A DNA stretch of 10,352 nt from Gammaproteobacteria bacterium (GTDB lineage: Bacteria > Pseudomonadota > Gammaproteobacteria > DAOWEP01). A program made the translations under genes and the position numbers. The notes beneath the pieces are model-generated. The model made no database searches and had not been told where the DNA came from. It saw only the letters and a program-made list of their open reading frames with translations. Shown here one piece after another: positions 1-7,140 of the stretch; position 1 is the stretch's first letter; every line of letters begins with the position of its first letter. The DNA is taken from positions 1 through 10,352 of the forward strand of contig DAOWEP010000133.1 of assembly GCA_030638455.1 (NCBI GenBank), written 5' to 3'.

Positions 1-1374
1 CCAGCGACTCGTTATCAGGAAGGGCTAGCGGTTAGTGACGAGAAAATTTTTGCACATTACGAAGAAAATAAAGATAGTTATATGACTGCGGAACGAGTCA
101 AGGTCAAATATCTACAGCTAGATGTACGTGATATTGAACCAACCATTGAAGTTACAGAAGCACAGCTTGAGTCTATGTATGAAGAGAAAATGGATTCATA
201 CAGGGTTGCCGAGCAAAGACATGTATCCCATATCCTGATCGAAGTTGCCGAAGGGGCAAAAGAAGAGGAAGTAACAGTTGCTTTGGGTAAGGTAAAAGAT
301 ATCAAAAAACAGCTGGATGCCGGTAAGGACTTCGCAGAACTGGCCAGGAAGCATTCTGAAGATATTGGTTCTGCCAGCCTGGGTGGTGATATTGGTGTTC
401 TGGAAAAGGGATCAATGGATACAGATTTTGAGGCGGCCGTTTATAAGCTTAACGAGGGCGAGAGCAGTGAGCCCGTACGTTCTGCATACGGGTTTCATAT
501 AATCAAGCTAACTTCATTAACGTCAGAGTATGGAAAGAGTTTTGATGAGGTTCGAACAGAAGTAGAAGCCCAGTATCGACAGAGAGAAGCAGAAGGCATT
601 TTCTATGATCAGGCTGATCTATTGATAGATCTGACGTATGAAAATCCTGAGTCGCTGGATATTGCAGCAAAGGAACTGGGGCTGAAGATCAAGGAGAGTG
701 AGTGGTTTACCAGACAGGGTTTGCCTGCAGGTATAGCGAAATATCCCAATGCAGTGAATACGGCTTTCAGTGAGGATGCCCTGGGTGGAGGGGATATCTC
801 AAAAGGAAATAATAGTAAATCAATAGAGTTACAGAGTGATGATACCTCAAGGCTTAACCCGATTCTGGTGTTGCATGTTTCTGATTACGAGCCATCTCGA
901 CAACGGACAATGCAGGAGGTTCACTCGATCATTGAAAGCAGTTTACAGCAGGAAGGAATTCGCCAGAAAGCACGAGAAGAAGGAGAAAAGCTACTGGCAG
1001 ATGCACAAGATGGGATCGATATGGACAAGCTTGCCACGGACAATCAGTTGGAGCTGATTAAGGCAGGCTATATAAAGAGATCAGAGACAGGACATGATGC
1101 GGCTATCATCCGGAAGGCATTTGGTGTAGGTAGCAAAGCCACCGGTACAGTTTATGATAGTGCAGAGTTGGCGTCTGGTGGAGTTGCTATTATTTCAGTT
1201 TCAGGTGAAAAATCAGGGGAGTCCTCGATTGTTACAGAGCAGGAAAAGAAATACTTGTCACAGTTTATGCAAAAGTCAGTTGGCTCATCAGAGCTTGACG
1301 CAATGGTAAAAATGATGAGAGAGGAATCAGATGTGATTGTATTTGCAGACAGACTCAAGGATGATGAAATTTAA
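1..1374 (+). CDS. ppiD: PpiD-type periplasmic chaperone / parvulin-domain protein, 5' truncated
   Basis: The reading frame is open from base 1, so the start and the N-terminal membrane anchor expected of PpiD lie outside the window; 457 codons are visible. A parvulin-type domain lies at about 217-510: it opens with a RHVSHILI strand, has a KHSED segment and a GGDIG turn, and closes with GFHIIKLTS. The region before it resembles the SurA/PpiD N-domain (short strands around KVKYLQLD, then a helical EVTEAQLESMYEE stretch). The region after it is the charged, helix-rich C-terminal part. In E. coli, PpiD is anchored in the inner membrane, faces the periplasm and helps newly exported proteins leave the Sec translocon; its parvulin domain has little or no isomerase activity. 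The ATG at 82 is internal, since homology continues upstream. The last 14 bases overlap the next gene. The family call is firm; PpiD rather than another SurA-like protein rests on the layout and length. Confidence 0.88.
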   Translation, partial: PATRYQEGLAVSDEKIFAHYEENKDSYMTAERVKVKYLQLDVRDIEPTIEVTEAQLESMYEEKMDSYRVAEQRHVSHILIEVAEGAKEEEVTVALGKVKDIKKQLDAGKDFAELARKHSEDIGSASLGGDIGVLEKGSMDTDFEAAVYKLNEGESSEPVRSAYGFHIIKLTSLTSEYGKSFDEVRTEVEAQYRQREAEGIFYDQADLLIDLTYENPESLDIAAKELGLKIKESEWFTRQGLPAGIAKYPNAVNTAFSEDALGGGDISKGNNSKSIELQSDDTSRLNPILVLHVSDYEPSRQRTMQEVHSIIESSLQQEGIRQKAREEGEKLLADAQDGIDMDKLATDNQLELIKAGYIKRSETGHDAAIIRKAFGVGSKATGTVYDSAELASGGVAIISVSGEKSGESSIVTEQEKKYLSQFMQKSVGSSELDAMVKMMREESDVIVFADRLKDDEI

Positions 1375-2659
1375 ACTGCACTGGCAGATATTAATCGCAC
1401 TGGGATGTGCGGTAATAGCAGGTTATCTGAGTGGCAAGGATGCTGCAGTTTTTGGTATTACACTATTTGCTGTCTACAGCTTTATTGGGACATTGTTCCT
1501 GAATGCGCTGAAGATGATTATCGTTCCGTTGGTAGTATCTTCAATCATTACAGGAATAGCAGGTATCGGTGGCGGTCAGGGACTGGGGCGCATAGGCGCA
1601 AAGACAGTTTCCTATTATATGGTGACCAGCCTGTTCGCGATTCTAGTTGGCCTTCTATTTGTTAATCTTTTATCACCCGGCATTATCGATGGACAGCCTG
1701 CCTATGAGGTTCTGGGTCTAGATGAAACCTACGCAGCCCAGGTGACTGCAAAGGTAGAAGGGCGAGGTGTTAGTGACATTGCCGGTGTCTTTCTAAGTAT
1801 GGTTCCCTCGAATATTGTCTCGGCTGCCGCAAATGGGCAGATGCTGGGGCTGATCTTTTTTAGCATATTGTTTGGCTTTTTCATGACACGAATCGGTGAG
1901 CCTTATGCTGAGTCGCAGTACAATTTCTGGCAAGGCATCTATGAGGTGATGATGAAAATCACCGATTGGGTCATGAAGTTTGCGCCGCTGGGCATTTTCG
2001 GGCTGGTTGCCAAAGTGGTGGCGGATATTGATCCAGACGAAATTGGTGGTCTGGCAAGATCATTAGGGCTATTTTTTATCAGTGTGGTGCTGGCACTTGC
2101 AGTACATGTATTGGTGACCCTGCCGCTGATGTTAAGGTTTATCGCCCGGGTGAGCCCGATCAGGCATTATCAGGCCATGGCGCCCGCCATGCTTACTGCT
2201 TTTTCTACCGCATCCTCTGCGGCTACATTGCCGCTGACAATGGAGTGCGTGGAAAAGAATGCAGGTGTTTCCAATCGAACCAGTAGTTTTGTTTTGCCGT
2301 TAGGTGCAACTATAAATATGGACGGAACGGCCCTGTATGAATGCGTTGCTGCCATGTTTATTGCGCAGGCCTATGGTATTGAGCTAACACTTACTACGCA
2401 GTTTACAGTCGTGCTGGTTGCCTTGTTAACGTCTATTGGAGTAGCAGCGGTACCGGCAGCCAGTTTGGTGGCTATTTCCATCATTCTGGCGACCATCGGG
2501 TTGCCTGCCGAGGCGATTGGCATGATCCTGGCGGTGGACAGGATACTGGATATGTTCAGGACATCAGTAAACGTATTTAGTGACTCTTGTGGTGCTGTAG
2601 TAATAGGAAAGCTGGAGGGGGAGAAAGATATTCTTAGGAGCAACTTTTCTCGAGCATAA
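1361..2659 (+). CDS. Sodium-coupled glutamate/aspartate (dicarboxylate/amino acid:cation) symporter, DAACS/SLC1 family
   Basis: From the ATG at 1361 this is a 432-residue inner-membrane protein of the GltPh/EAAT family. It has the re-entrant loop HP1 (FSTASSAATLP, 281-291), the TM7 motif NMDGT (319-323), the HP2 loop SIGVAAVPAAS (358-368) and TM8 with D393, D397, R400, T401, N404 and D408. By alignment with GltPh from memory, D397 and R400 match the residues that hold the substrate amino group and side-chain carboxylate (D394, R397). N319, D321, N404 and D408 match the sodium-site residues. Keeping both D397 and R400 favours an acidic amino acid over a plain dicarboxylate. ATG codons at 1361 and 1364 are both possible; a TTG at 1337 with GAGGAA ten bases upstream is an alternative, but the protein lines up better from MKFKLHWQI. 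The start lies inside ppiD, so translation may be coupled to it. The substrate is inferred. Confidence 0.9.
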   Translation: MMKFKLHWQILIALGCAVIAGYLSGKDAAVFGITLFAVYSFIGTLFLNALKMIIVPLVVSSIITGIAGIGGGQGLGRIGAKTVSYYMVTSLFAILVGLLFVNLLSPGIIDGQPAYEVLGLDETYAAQVTAKVEGRGVSDIAGVFLSMVPSNIVSAAANGQMLGLIFFSILFGFFMTRIGEPYAESQYNFWQGIYEVMMKITDWVMKFAPLGIFGLVAKVVADIDPDEIGGLARSLGLFFISVVLALAVHVLVTLPLMLRFIARVSPIRHYQAMAPAMLTAFSTASSAATLPLTMECVEKNAGVSNRTSSFVLPLGATINMDGTALYECVAAMFIAQAYGIELTLTTQFTVVLVALLTSIGVAAVPAASLVAISIILATIGLPAEAIGMILAVDRILDMFRTSVNVFSDSCGAVVIGKLEGEKDILRSNFSRA

Positions 2660-2669
2660 AGTCAAAAGC

Positions 2670-2746
2670 GTAAAGTAGTTTCTAGTTGCTAGTGTCCAGG
2701 TGTCAGGAAAAAATAAAACCTGGCACCTAGAATCTAGTAACTTTAC
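2670..2746. repeat. Long imperfect inverted repeat with four CTAG sites in the convergent symporter/fabI gap
   Basis: GTAAAGT (2670-2676) is the reverse complement of ACTTTAC (2740-2746). CTAG-N3-CTAG (2682-2692) faces CTAG-N3-CTAG (2727-2737). The core CAGGTGTCAGG (2697-2707) pairs with CCTGGCACCT (2719-2728), with one G-U pair, around an 11-base A-rich loop. The element covers nearly the whole gap and runs into the stop codon of fabI. Its position between converging genes fits transcription termination in both directions, but no T-run follows the hairpin on either strand, so a classic intrinsic terminator is not shown. It could also be a copy of a dispersed palindromic element. Confidence 0.6.
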
Positions 2747-3525
2747 TTATAAGTCATACCAAGAATATTGTAGCCACCGTCCACGTGCATGACTTCACCG
2801 GTTATTCCTGACGCCAGGTCAGAGCACAAAAAGGCGGCCGCATTCCCTACTTCTTCAATGGTGATATTCCTCTGGATAGGCGCATTCTTTTCAACATGCT
2901 CACCGATTTTCCGGAACTGACTGATTCCCGCTGCTGCCAGGGTACGGAGTGGGCCTGCAGAGATCGCATTTACCCGTATTCCCTCTGCCCCCATGGCGTA
3001 TGCCATATAGCGTACATTGGCTTCCAGGCTGGCTTTGGCAACTCCCATCGTATTGTAGTTAGGGACGATCTTTTCAGCGCCATAATAGCTTAAGGTAATA
3101 ATGGCGCCATTACGCCCCTGCATCATATTACGTCCCGCCTTGGCGAGGGCTGTCAGACTGTATGAACTGATGTCCTGAGCCAACGCGAAGCCCTTGCGCG
3201 TTACCTTGTCCAGATAATCACCCTCGAGTTCTTCCTTATTGGCGAATGCAACGGAATGGACAATAATGTCGAGGTGATCCCAGTAATTATCCAGGCCCTC
3301 AAAAACCGCGTCGATCTGCTCATCGCTGGCCACATCGCAAGGGAACGTGATTTCAGAGTCAAGCTCACCTGCCATTTTCTCTACGCGATCCTGAAGTTTT
3401 TCGTTCTGGAATGTGAACGCCAGTTCGGCTCCTTCCCTGTGCATGGCTTGAGCAATACCCCACGCAATAGAACGTTTACTGGCGAGCCCAACAATTAATG
3501 CCTTTTTACCGGATAGAAAACCCAT
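2743..3525 (-). CDS. fabI: Enoyl-[acyl-carrier-protein] reductase (NADH), FabI
   Basis: This 260-residue cytoplasmic enzyme makes the last reduction of each fatty acid elongation cycle, converting trans-2-enoyl-ACP to acyl-ACP with NADH. It follows E. coli FabI along its whole length: an MGFLSGKKALIVG start with the ASKRSIAWGIA cofactor loop, CDVASD at 63-68, the Y147/Y157/K164 set (SYYGAEK...PNYNTMGVAK) of the FabI-type short-chain reductase active site, the flexible substrate-binding segment SAGPLRTLAAAGI (189-201), and the closing FLCSDLASGITGEVMHVDGG. The start is supported by GGAAG nine bases upstream on the minus strand. It runs against the symporter gene and away from the transporter operon, so it is probably transcribed alone from the 3526-3975 gap. 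A TATAAA (plus-strand 3633-3638) could be a -10 box, but no good -35 was seen. Residue 93 is alanine where E. coli has glycine. Confidence 0.97.
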   Translation of the reverse strand: MGFLSGKKALIVGLASKRSIAWGIAQAMHREGAELAFTFQNEKLQDRVEKMAGELDSEITFPCDVASDEQIDAVFEGLDNYWDHLDIIVHSVAFANKEELEGDYLDKVTRKGFALAQDISSYSLTALAKAGRNMMQGRNGAIITLSYYGAEKIVPNYNTMGVAKASLEANVRYMAYAMGAEGIRVNAISAGPLRTLAAAGISQFRKIGEHVEKNAPIQRNITIEEVGNAAAFLCSDLASGITGEVMHVDGGYNILGMTYK

Positions 3526-3975
3526 AGATATTATCTTCCAAAATATTGAAATAGTCTGTAATGTTAAACAATGCGCTGGTTGGAACCCTGACTACTAATG
3601 TCTAATTACGATTGTTTCTGATTTTCACTATTTTTATACGTAATAGTTTACCAGACAGCACAACTATAACAGGGTCATAACATTACACGTAAATCCGAAT
3701 GATATGCAAGTACGGGGATGGTTACAAGGCGTGTTCTGCTAAAGGATGCCTGAAGATAACTGGCGAGAGGCAATCCAGCGCAAGGATGATTGCCAGAAGC
3801 GTACAGTACGTTAGTATATTGTTTTGTTCAAAGAATTCTGTTATCGCTGAGGGCCAATAAATACATGGTCATTTTTTTACCAGATAGGCTGTATCCATGG
3901 TTGCGGGTAATGCAAGCCCCGTATCAAGTGCCTGATTTGAAGCCATTCAACGGTCACAGGAGTTAAGCTGGATTT
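3526..3975. other. 450-base divergent intergenic region between fabI and the ABC transporter operon
   Basis: This should hold the promoters for both divergent units. On the minus strand a TATAAA (plus-strand 3633-3638) sits about 110 bases before fabI, without a clear -35. On the plus strand no convincing sigma-70 pair was found before the binding-protein gene; TTGCGG (3901-3906) and TATCAA (3922-3927) are only 15 bases apart. The binding-protein gene has AGGAG at 3958-3962, 13 bases before its ATG, which is a long spacing. A perfect 11-base palindrome, CGTACAGTACG, lies at 3800-3810. A 53-codon ORF (3699-3860) lacks a ribosome binding site and is not called. No tRNA, riboswitch or recognisable small RNA was seen. 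Confidence 0.6.
3800..3810. promoter_or_regulatory. Perfect 11-base palindrome, possible operator
   Basis: CGTAC and GTACG flank a central A, giving a perfect inverted repeat 166 bases before the binding-protein start and 275 bases before the fabI start. The distance from either start makes a simple repressor role uncertain. No regulator gene lies in the window, and the site was not matched to a named regulator. Confidence 0.2.
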
Positions 3976-6162
3976 ATGAAGAAGAGCCCGGTTGGTCAAT
4001 ATAATTGGTTAATCCTCCTGATCAGCGTGTTGTTATTATCCTGTGAGCAGCATGCCTGGAACAACCCCTACTCTGTATCTGAAACTGGCCAGAACATATT
4101 ATATTCTTCATTTAGTGACAGACCCAATCACCTGGATCCGGCGCAATCGTATTCATCCAACGAGATTACCTTTACCGGACAGATATATGAACCTCCATTG
4201 CAATACCATTACCTCAAACGCCCCTATGAATTAATTCCGCTAACGGCAACCCAGATTCCAGAGCCGGTGTATCTCAGTAAAAATGGGAGCAGGTTGCCTG
4301 AATCGGCCTCACCGGAGAAAATCGCCTTTACTCTTTACGATATTACGATCCAGAAGGGTATTCATTACCAGCCTCACCAGTCCTTTGTGCAGGATGCGTC
4401 CGGTAATTATCTATACCACTCTATGAAAGAGGCGCAAACAGCCGATATTTTTAAATTAGACGATTTTGAGAAAACAGATACCAGAGAGTTAATTGCCGAG
4501 GATTATGTATATCAGATAAAACGACTGGCCCATCCCAGACTGCACTCACCTATTTTCGGTTTTATGACTTCCTATATCGTGGGGCTTAAAGAATATGCAG
4601 CGGAGCTGAAAAAGGTAGTTGAGGATACGGATGGGTATTATCTTGATTTGAACAAATATGATTTTGAGGGTGCAAAGGTAATCGACCGGTATACCTACAG
4701 AATAATGGTGCGTGGCAAGTATCCTCAAATGCTGTACTGGATGACCATGCCATTTTTTGCACCGGTACCCTGGGAAGCAGACCGGTTTTATTCACAACCT
4801 TCATTAGTTGAAAGAAATATAACACTGGACTGGTATCCGGTTGGAACAGGCCCTTATATGTTGACAGTAAATAATCCTAATCTGCAAATGGTGCTGGAGC
4901 GAAACCCCAATTTCCACGGAGAGAAATATCCGGATGAAGGTGAAGAGGCAGACAGGGAAAACGGATTGCTGGCAGATGCAGGAAAACCTTTGCCCTTTGT
5001 TGATAAAGTAGTTTACACCCTGGAAAAGGAAAATATTCCGTACTGGAACAAGTTTTTGCAGGGCTATTATGACGTATCCGGTATTTCATCAGACAGCTTT
5101 GATCAGGCGATCAGTGTCGGAGGTCAGGGGGATATCCAGTTGACCGAGGAAATGCAATCCAAGGGGATTCATCTGCAGACAGGAGTCGGGACGTCATCTT
5201 TCTATCTTGGATTTAATATGCAGGATCCAATAGTAGGTTCCTTGACTGAAAAGGCGCGCAAATTGCGTCAGGCGATTTCGATTGCTGTCGATTATGAAGA
5301 ATATATTTCCATATTTAACAATGGCAGGGGAATTTCTGCGCAAGGACCGATACCACCAGGTATTTTCGGTTATATGGAAGGTGATAAGGGCGTTAACTCA
5401 GTGGTTTATGAATGGAAAAATGGTAATCCACAAAGAAAAGATATTGAACAAGCCCGCCAGTTACTAGCAGAGGCGGGCTATCCGCAGGGTGCTGATGTCA
5501 ATACAGGCAAGCCTTTATTGCTTAATTTTGATACACCCGGCTCAGGGCCGGATAGCAAGGCACGTTTTGACTGGCTGAGAAAGCAATTCAAAAAGCTCGA
5601 CATTCAACTGGTGATCAGGAACACCACTTATAATCGTTTTCAGGAAAAAATGTTGAAAGGTACTTCCCAGATATTCATGTGGGGGTGGAATGCAGATTAT
5701 CCGGATCCGGAAAACTTTTTGTTCCTGTTGTACGGGCCAAATAAAAAATCAGGTCATAATGGAGAAAATGCGGCGAATTATGATAATCCTGAATTCAATG
5801 AGCTGTTTGAAAAAATGAAGAATATGGAGAATAGTGATGAAAGAATGGAAATCATTAACCATATGGTTGGAATTGCACGAGAAGACTCACCATGGGTATG
5901 GGGTTTTCATCCAAAGAGCTTTACCCTGTCGCATGAATGGTTCGGGAATTCAAAGACCAATTTTATCGCAAACAATACGCTTAAATATAAAAAACTGGAC
6001 CCGATATTAAGGCAACAGAAAAGAGCAGAGTGGAACAAACCGGTGCTCTGGCCAACATTTTTGATTGTTGCTGTACTGGTTGTTCTAATTGTGCCGGCCT
6101 TTGTGACCTATATACGTAAGGAACATGCTGTCGATGCAGCAGTAGAGAGAGAAGGGCAATGA
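3976..6162 (+). CDS. Peptide-type ABC transporter solute-binding lipoprotein (family 5) with C-terminal membrane helix
   Basis: This 728-residue protein resembles the OppA/DppA family (SBP_bac_5): an opening RPNHLDPAQSY segment (49-59), AEDYVYQIKRL (174-184), the family hallmark VGTGPYML followed by NPN (289-302), KLRQAISIAVD (429-439) and a closing DYPDPENFLFLLYG (574-587) with NYDNPEFNELF (601-611). The N-terminus has a hydrophobic stretch ending in a lipobox, L20-L21-S22 before C23, so it should be lipidated on the periplasmic side. A further hydrophobic helix (about 690-712) is followed by a short tail with arginine and lysine, which predicts a second anchor in the inner membrane. It is longer than the usual 500-550 residues; insertions around 95-170 and 205-235 account for part of this. 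It presumably captures a peptide or similar solute for the permeases that follow; its TGA overlaps the next ATG (ATGA). The ligand is unknown. Confidence 0.93.
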   Translation: MKKSPVGQYNWLILLISVLLLSCEQHAWNNPYSVSETGQNILYSSFSDRPNHLDPAQSYSSNEITFTGQIYEPPLQYHYLKRPYELIPLTATQIPEPVYLSKNGSRLPESASPEKIAFTLYDITIQKGIHYQPHQSFVQDASGNYLYHSMKEAQTADIFKLDDFEKTDTRELIAEDYVYQIKRLAHPRLHSPIFGFMTSYIVGLKEYAAELKKVVEDTDGYYLDLNKYDFEGAKVIDRYTYRIMVRGKYPQMLYWMTMPFFAPVPWEADRFYSQPSLVERNITLDWYPVGTGPYMLTVNNPNLQMVLERNPNFHGEKYPDEGEEADRENGLLADAGKPLPFVDKVVYTLEKENIPYWNKFLQGYYDVSGISSDSFDQAISVGGQGDIQLTEEMQSKGIHLQTGVGTSSFYLGFNMQDPIVGSLTEKARKLRQAISIAVDYEEYISIFNNGRGISAQGPIPPGIFGYMEGDKGVNSVVYEWKNGNPQRKDIEQARQLLAEAGYPQGADVNTGKPLLLNFDTPGSGPDSKARFDWLRKQFKKLDIQLVIRNTTYNRFQEKMLKGTSQIFMWGWNADYPDPENFLFLLYGPNKKSGHNGENAANYDNPEFNELFEKMKNMENSDERMEIINHMVGIAREDSPWVWGFHPKSFTLSHEWFGNSKTNFIANNTLKYKKLDPILRQQKRAEWNKPVLWPTFLIVAVLVVLIVPAFVTYIRKEHAVDAAVEREGQ

Positions 6163-7136
6163 TCGCCTATATTATCCGCCGTATTTTATATGTCATACCC
6201 ATTCTCATTGGTGTGAATGTGCTTACATTCATGTTGTTCTTTGTGGTCAATACCCCGGATGATATGGCGCGCATGCGCCTGGGTATGAAACATGTAACGC
6301 CTGAGGCAATAGAGAAATGGAAGCACGAGCGCGGTTATGACAAACCATTGCTGTTTTCTTCAAAAGAAGCAGGGATGAGAAAAGTTACCAATACTATTTT
6401 CTTTGAAAAATCTGTCGGATTATTTGTCTTCAAGTTCGGTCGTTCTGATGAGGGGCGGGATATTGCCCATGATATCAGCCAACGAATGTGGCCCAGCCTC
6501 GCAATCGCTCTGCCGGTATTTCTGGTTGGCCTGCTAACGAATATTACGCTTTCGATGCTATTGGCATTTTTTCGTGGGACATATATTGATATTTCAGGTG
6601 TTGTTACCGGCGTAGTGTTGATGTCAATTTCATCCCTGTTTTATATTATTTCAGGTCAGTATCTTATTAGTAAGCTTTGGCATCTCGTACCCATTTCAGG
6701 TTATGACACAGGTGTTGATGCGGCCAAGTTCCTGGTGTTGCCGGTGATCATTGGTGTTATAGGTGGTATCGGATCCGGTACTCGCTGGTATCGTGCAATC
6801 TTTCTCGAAGAGATTAACAAGGACTATGTTCGTACCGCACGTGCCAAGGGATTGTCTGAGTTGCGAGTGTTGTTTCGTCATGTCCTCAAGAATGCCATGA
6901 TCCCGATATTGACGGGTGTCGTGGTCGTCATCCCGTTATTGTTTATGGGTAGTCTGATCACCGAGTCCTTCTTTGGTATACCGGGTCTTGGTAGTTATAC
7001 CATTGATGCTATCCAGAAACAGGACTTTGCTATTGTGCGGGCCATGGTATTTCTGGGTACCGTGTTGTACATCATCGGTCTGATATTGACCGATATCTCC
7101 TATACGCTTGTTGATCCACGGATAAGGTTGGAGTAG
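6159..7136 (+). CDS. Peptide-type ABC transporter permease, OppB/DppB family
   Basis: This 325-residue inner-membrane subunit starts with the typical MIAYIIRRILYVIPILIGV segment of OppB/DppB proteins. About six membrane helices are visible (8-30, 113-138, 147-168, 188-207, 246-268, 292-314), with a periplasmic loop between the first two. The cytoplasmic EAA coupling loop, which docks on the ATPase, is at 222-249 (DYVRTARAKGLSELRVLFRH and on to NAMIP). The closing ESFFGIPGLGSY (269-280) and DPRIRLE end are also family hallmarks. Length and topology are normal. The start overlaps the binding-protein stop by four bases, with GAAGGG just upstream, so the two are probably translated together. It pairs with the following OppC-like protein to form the channel. 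Confidence 0.95.
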   Translation: MIAYIIRRILYVIPILIGVNVLTFMLFFVVNTPDDMARMRLGMKHVTPEAIEKWKHERGYDKPLLFSSKEAGMRKVTNTIFFEKSVGLFVFKFGRSDEGRDIAHDISQRMWPSLAIALPVFLVGLLTNITLSMLLAFFRGTYIDISGVVTGVVLMSISSLFYIISGQYLISKLWHLVPISGYDTGVDAAKFLVLPVIIGVIGGIGSGTRWYRAIFLEEINKDYVRTARAKGLSELRVLFRHVLKNAMIPILTGVVVVIPLLFMGSLITESFFGIPGLGSYTIDAIQKQDFAIVRAMVFLGTVLYIIGLILTDISYTLVDPRIRLE

Positions 7137-7140
7137 GCAG

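Noticed and set aside
3699..3860. A 53-codon ORF in the fabI/transporter gap, beginning MICKYGDGYKAC.
   Set aside because: It has no ribosome binding site, starts just after an in-frame stop, resembles no family I know, and its length is within chance for a gap of this size.
3901..3927. Candidate promoter TTGCGG / TATCAA before the binding-protein gene.
   Set aside because: The spacer is only 15 bases and both boxes are weak, so I do not call a promoter there.
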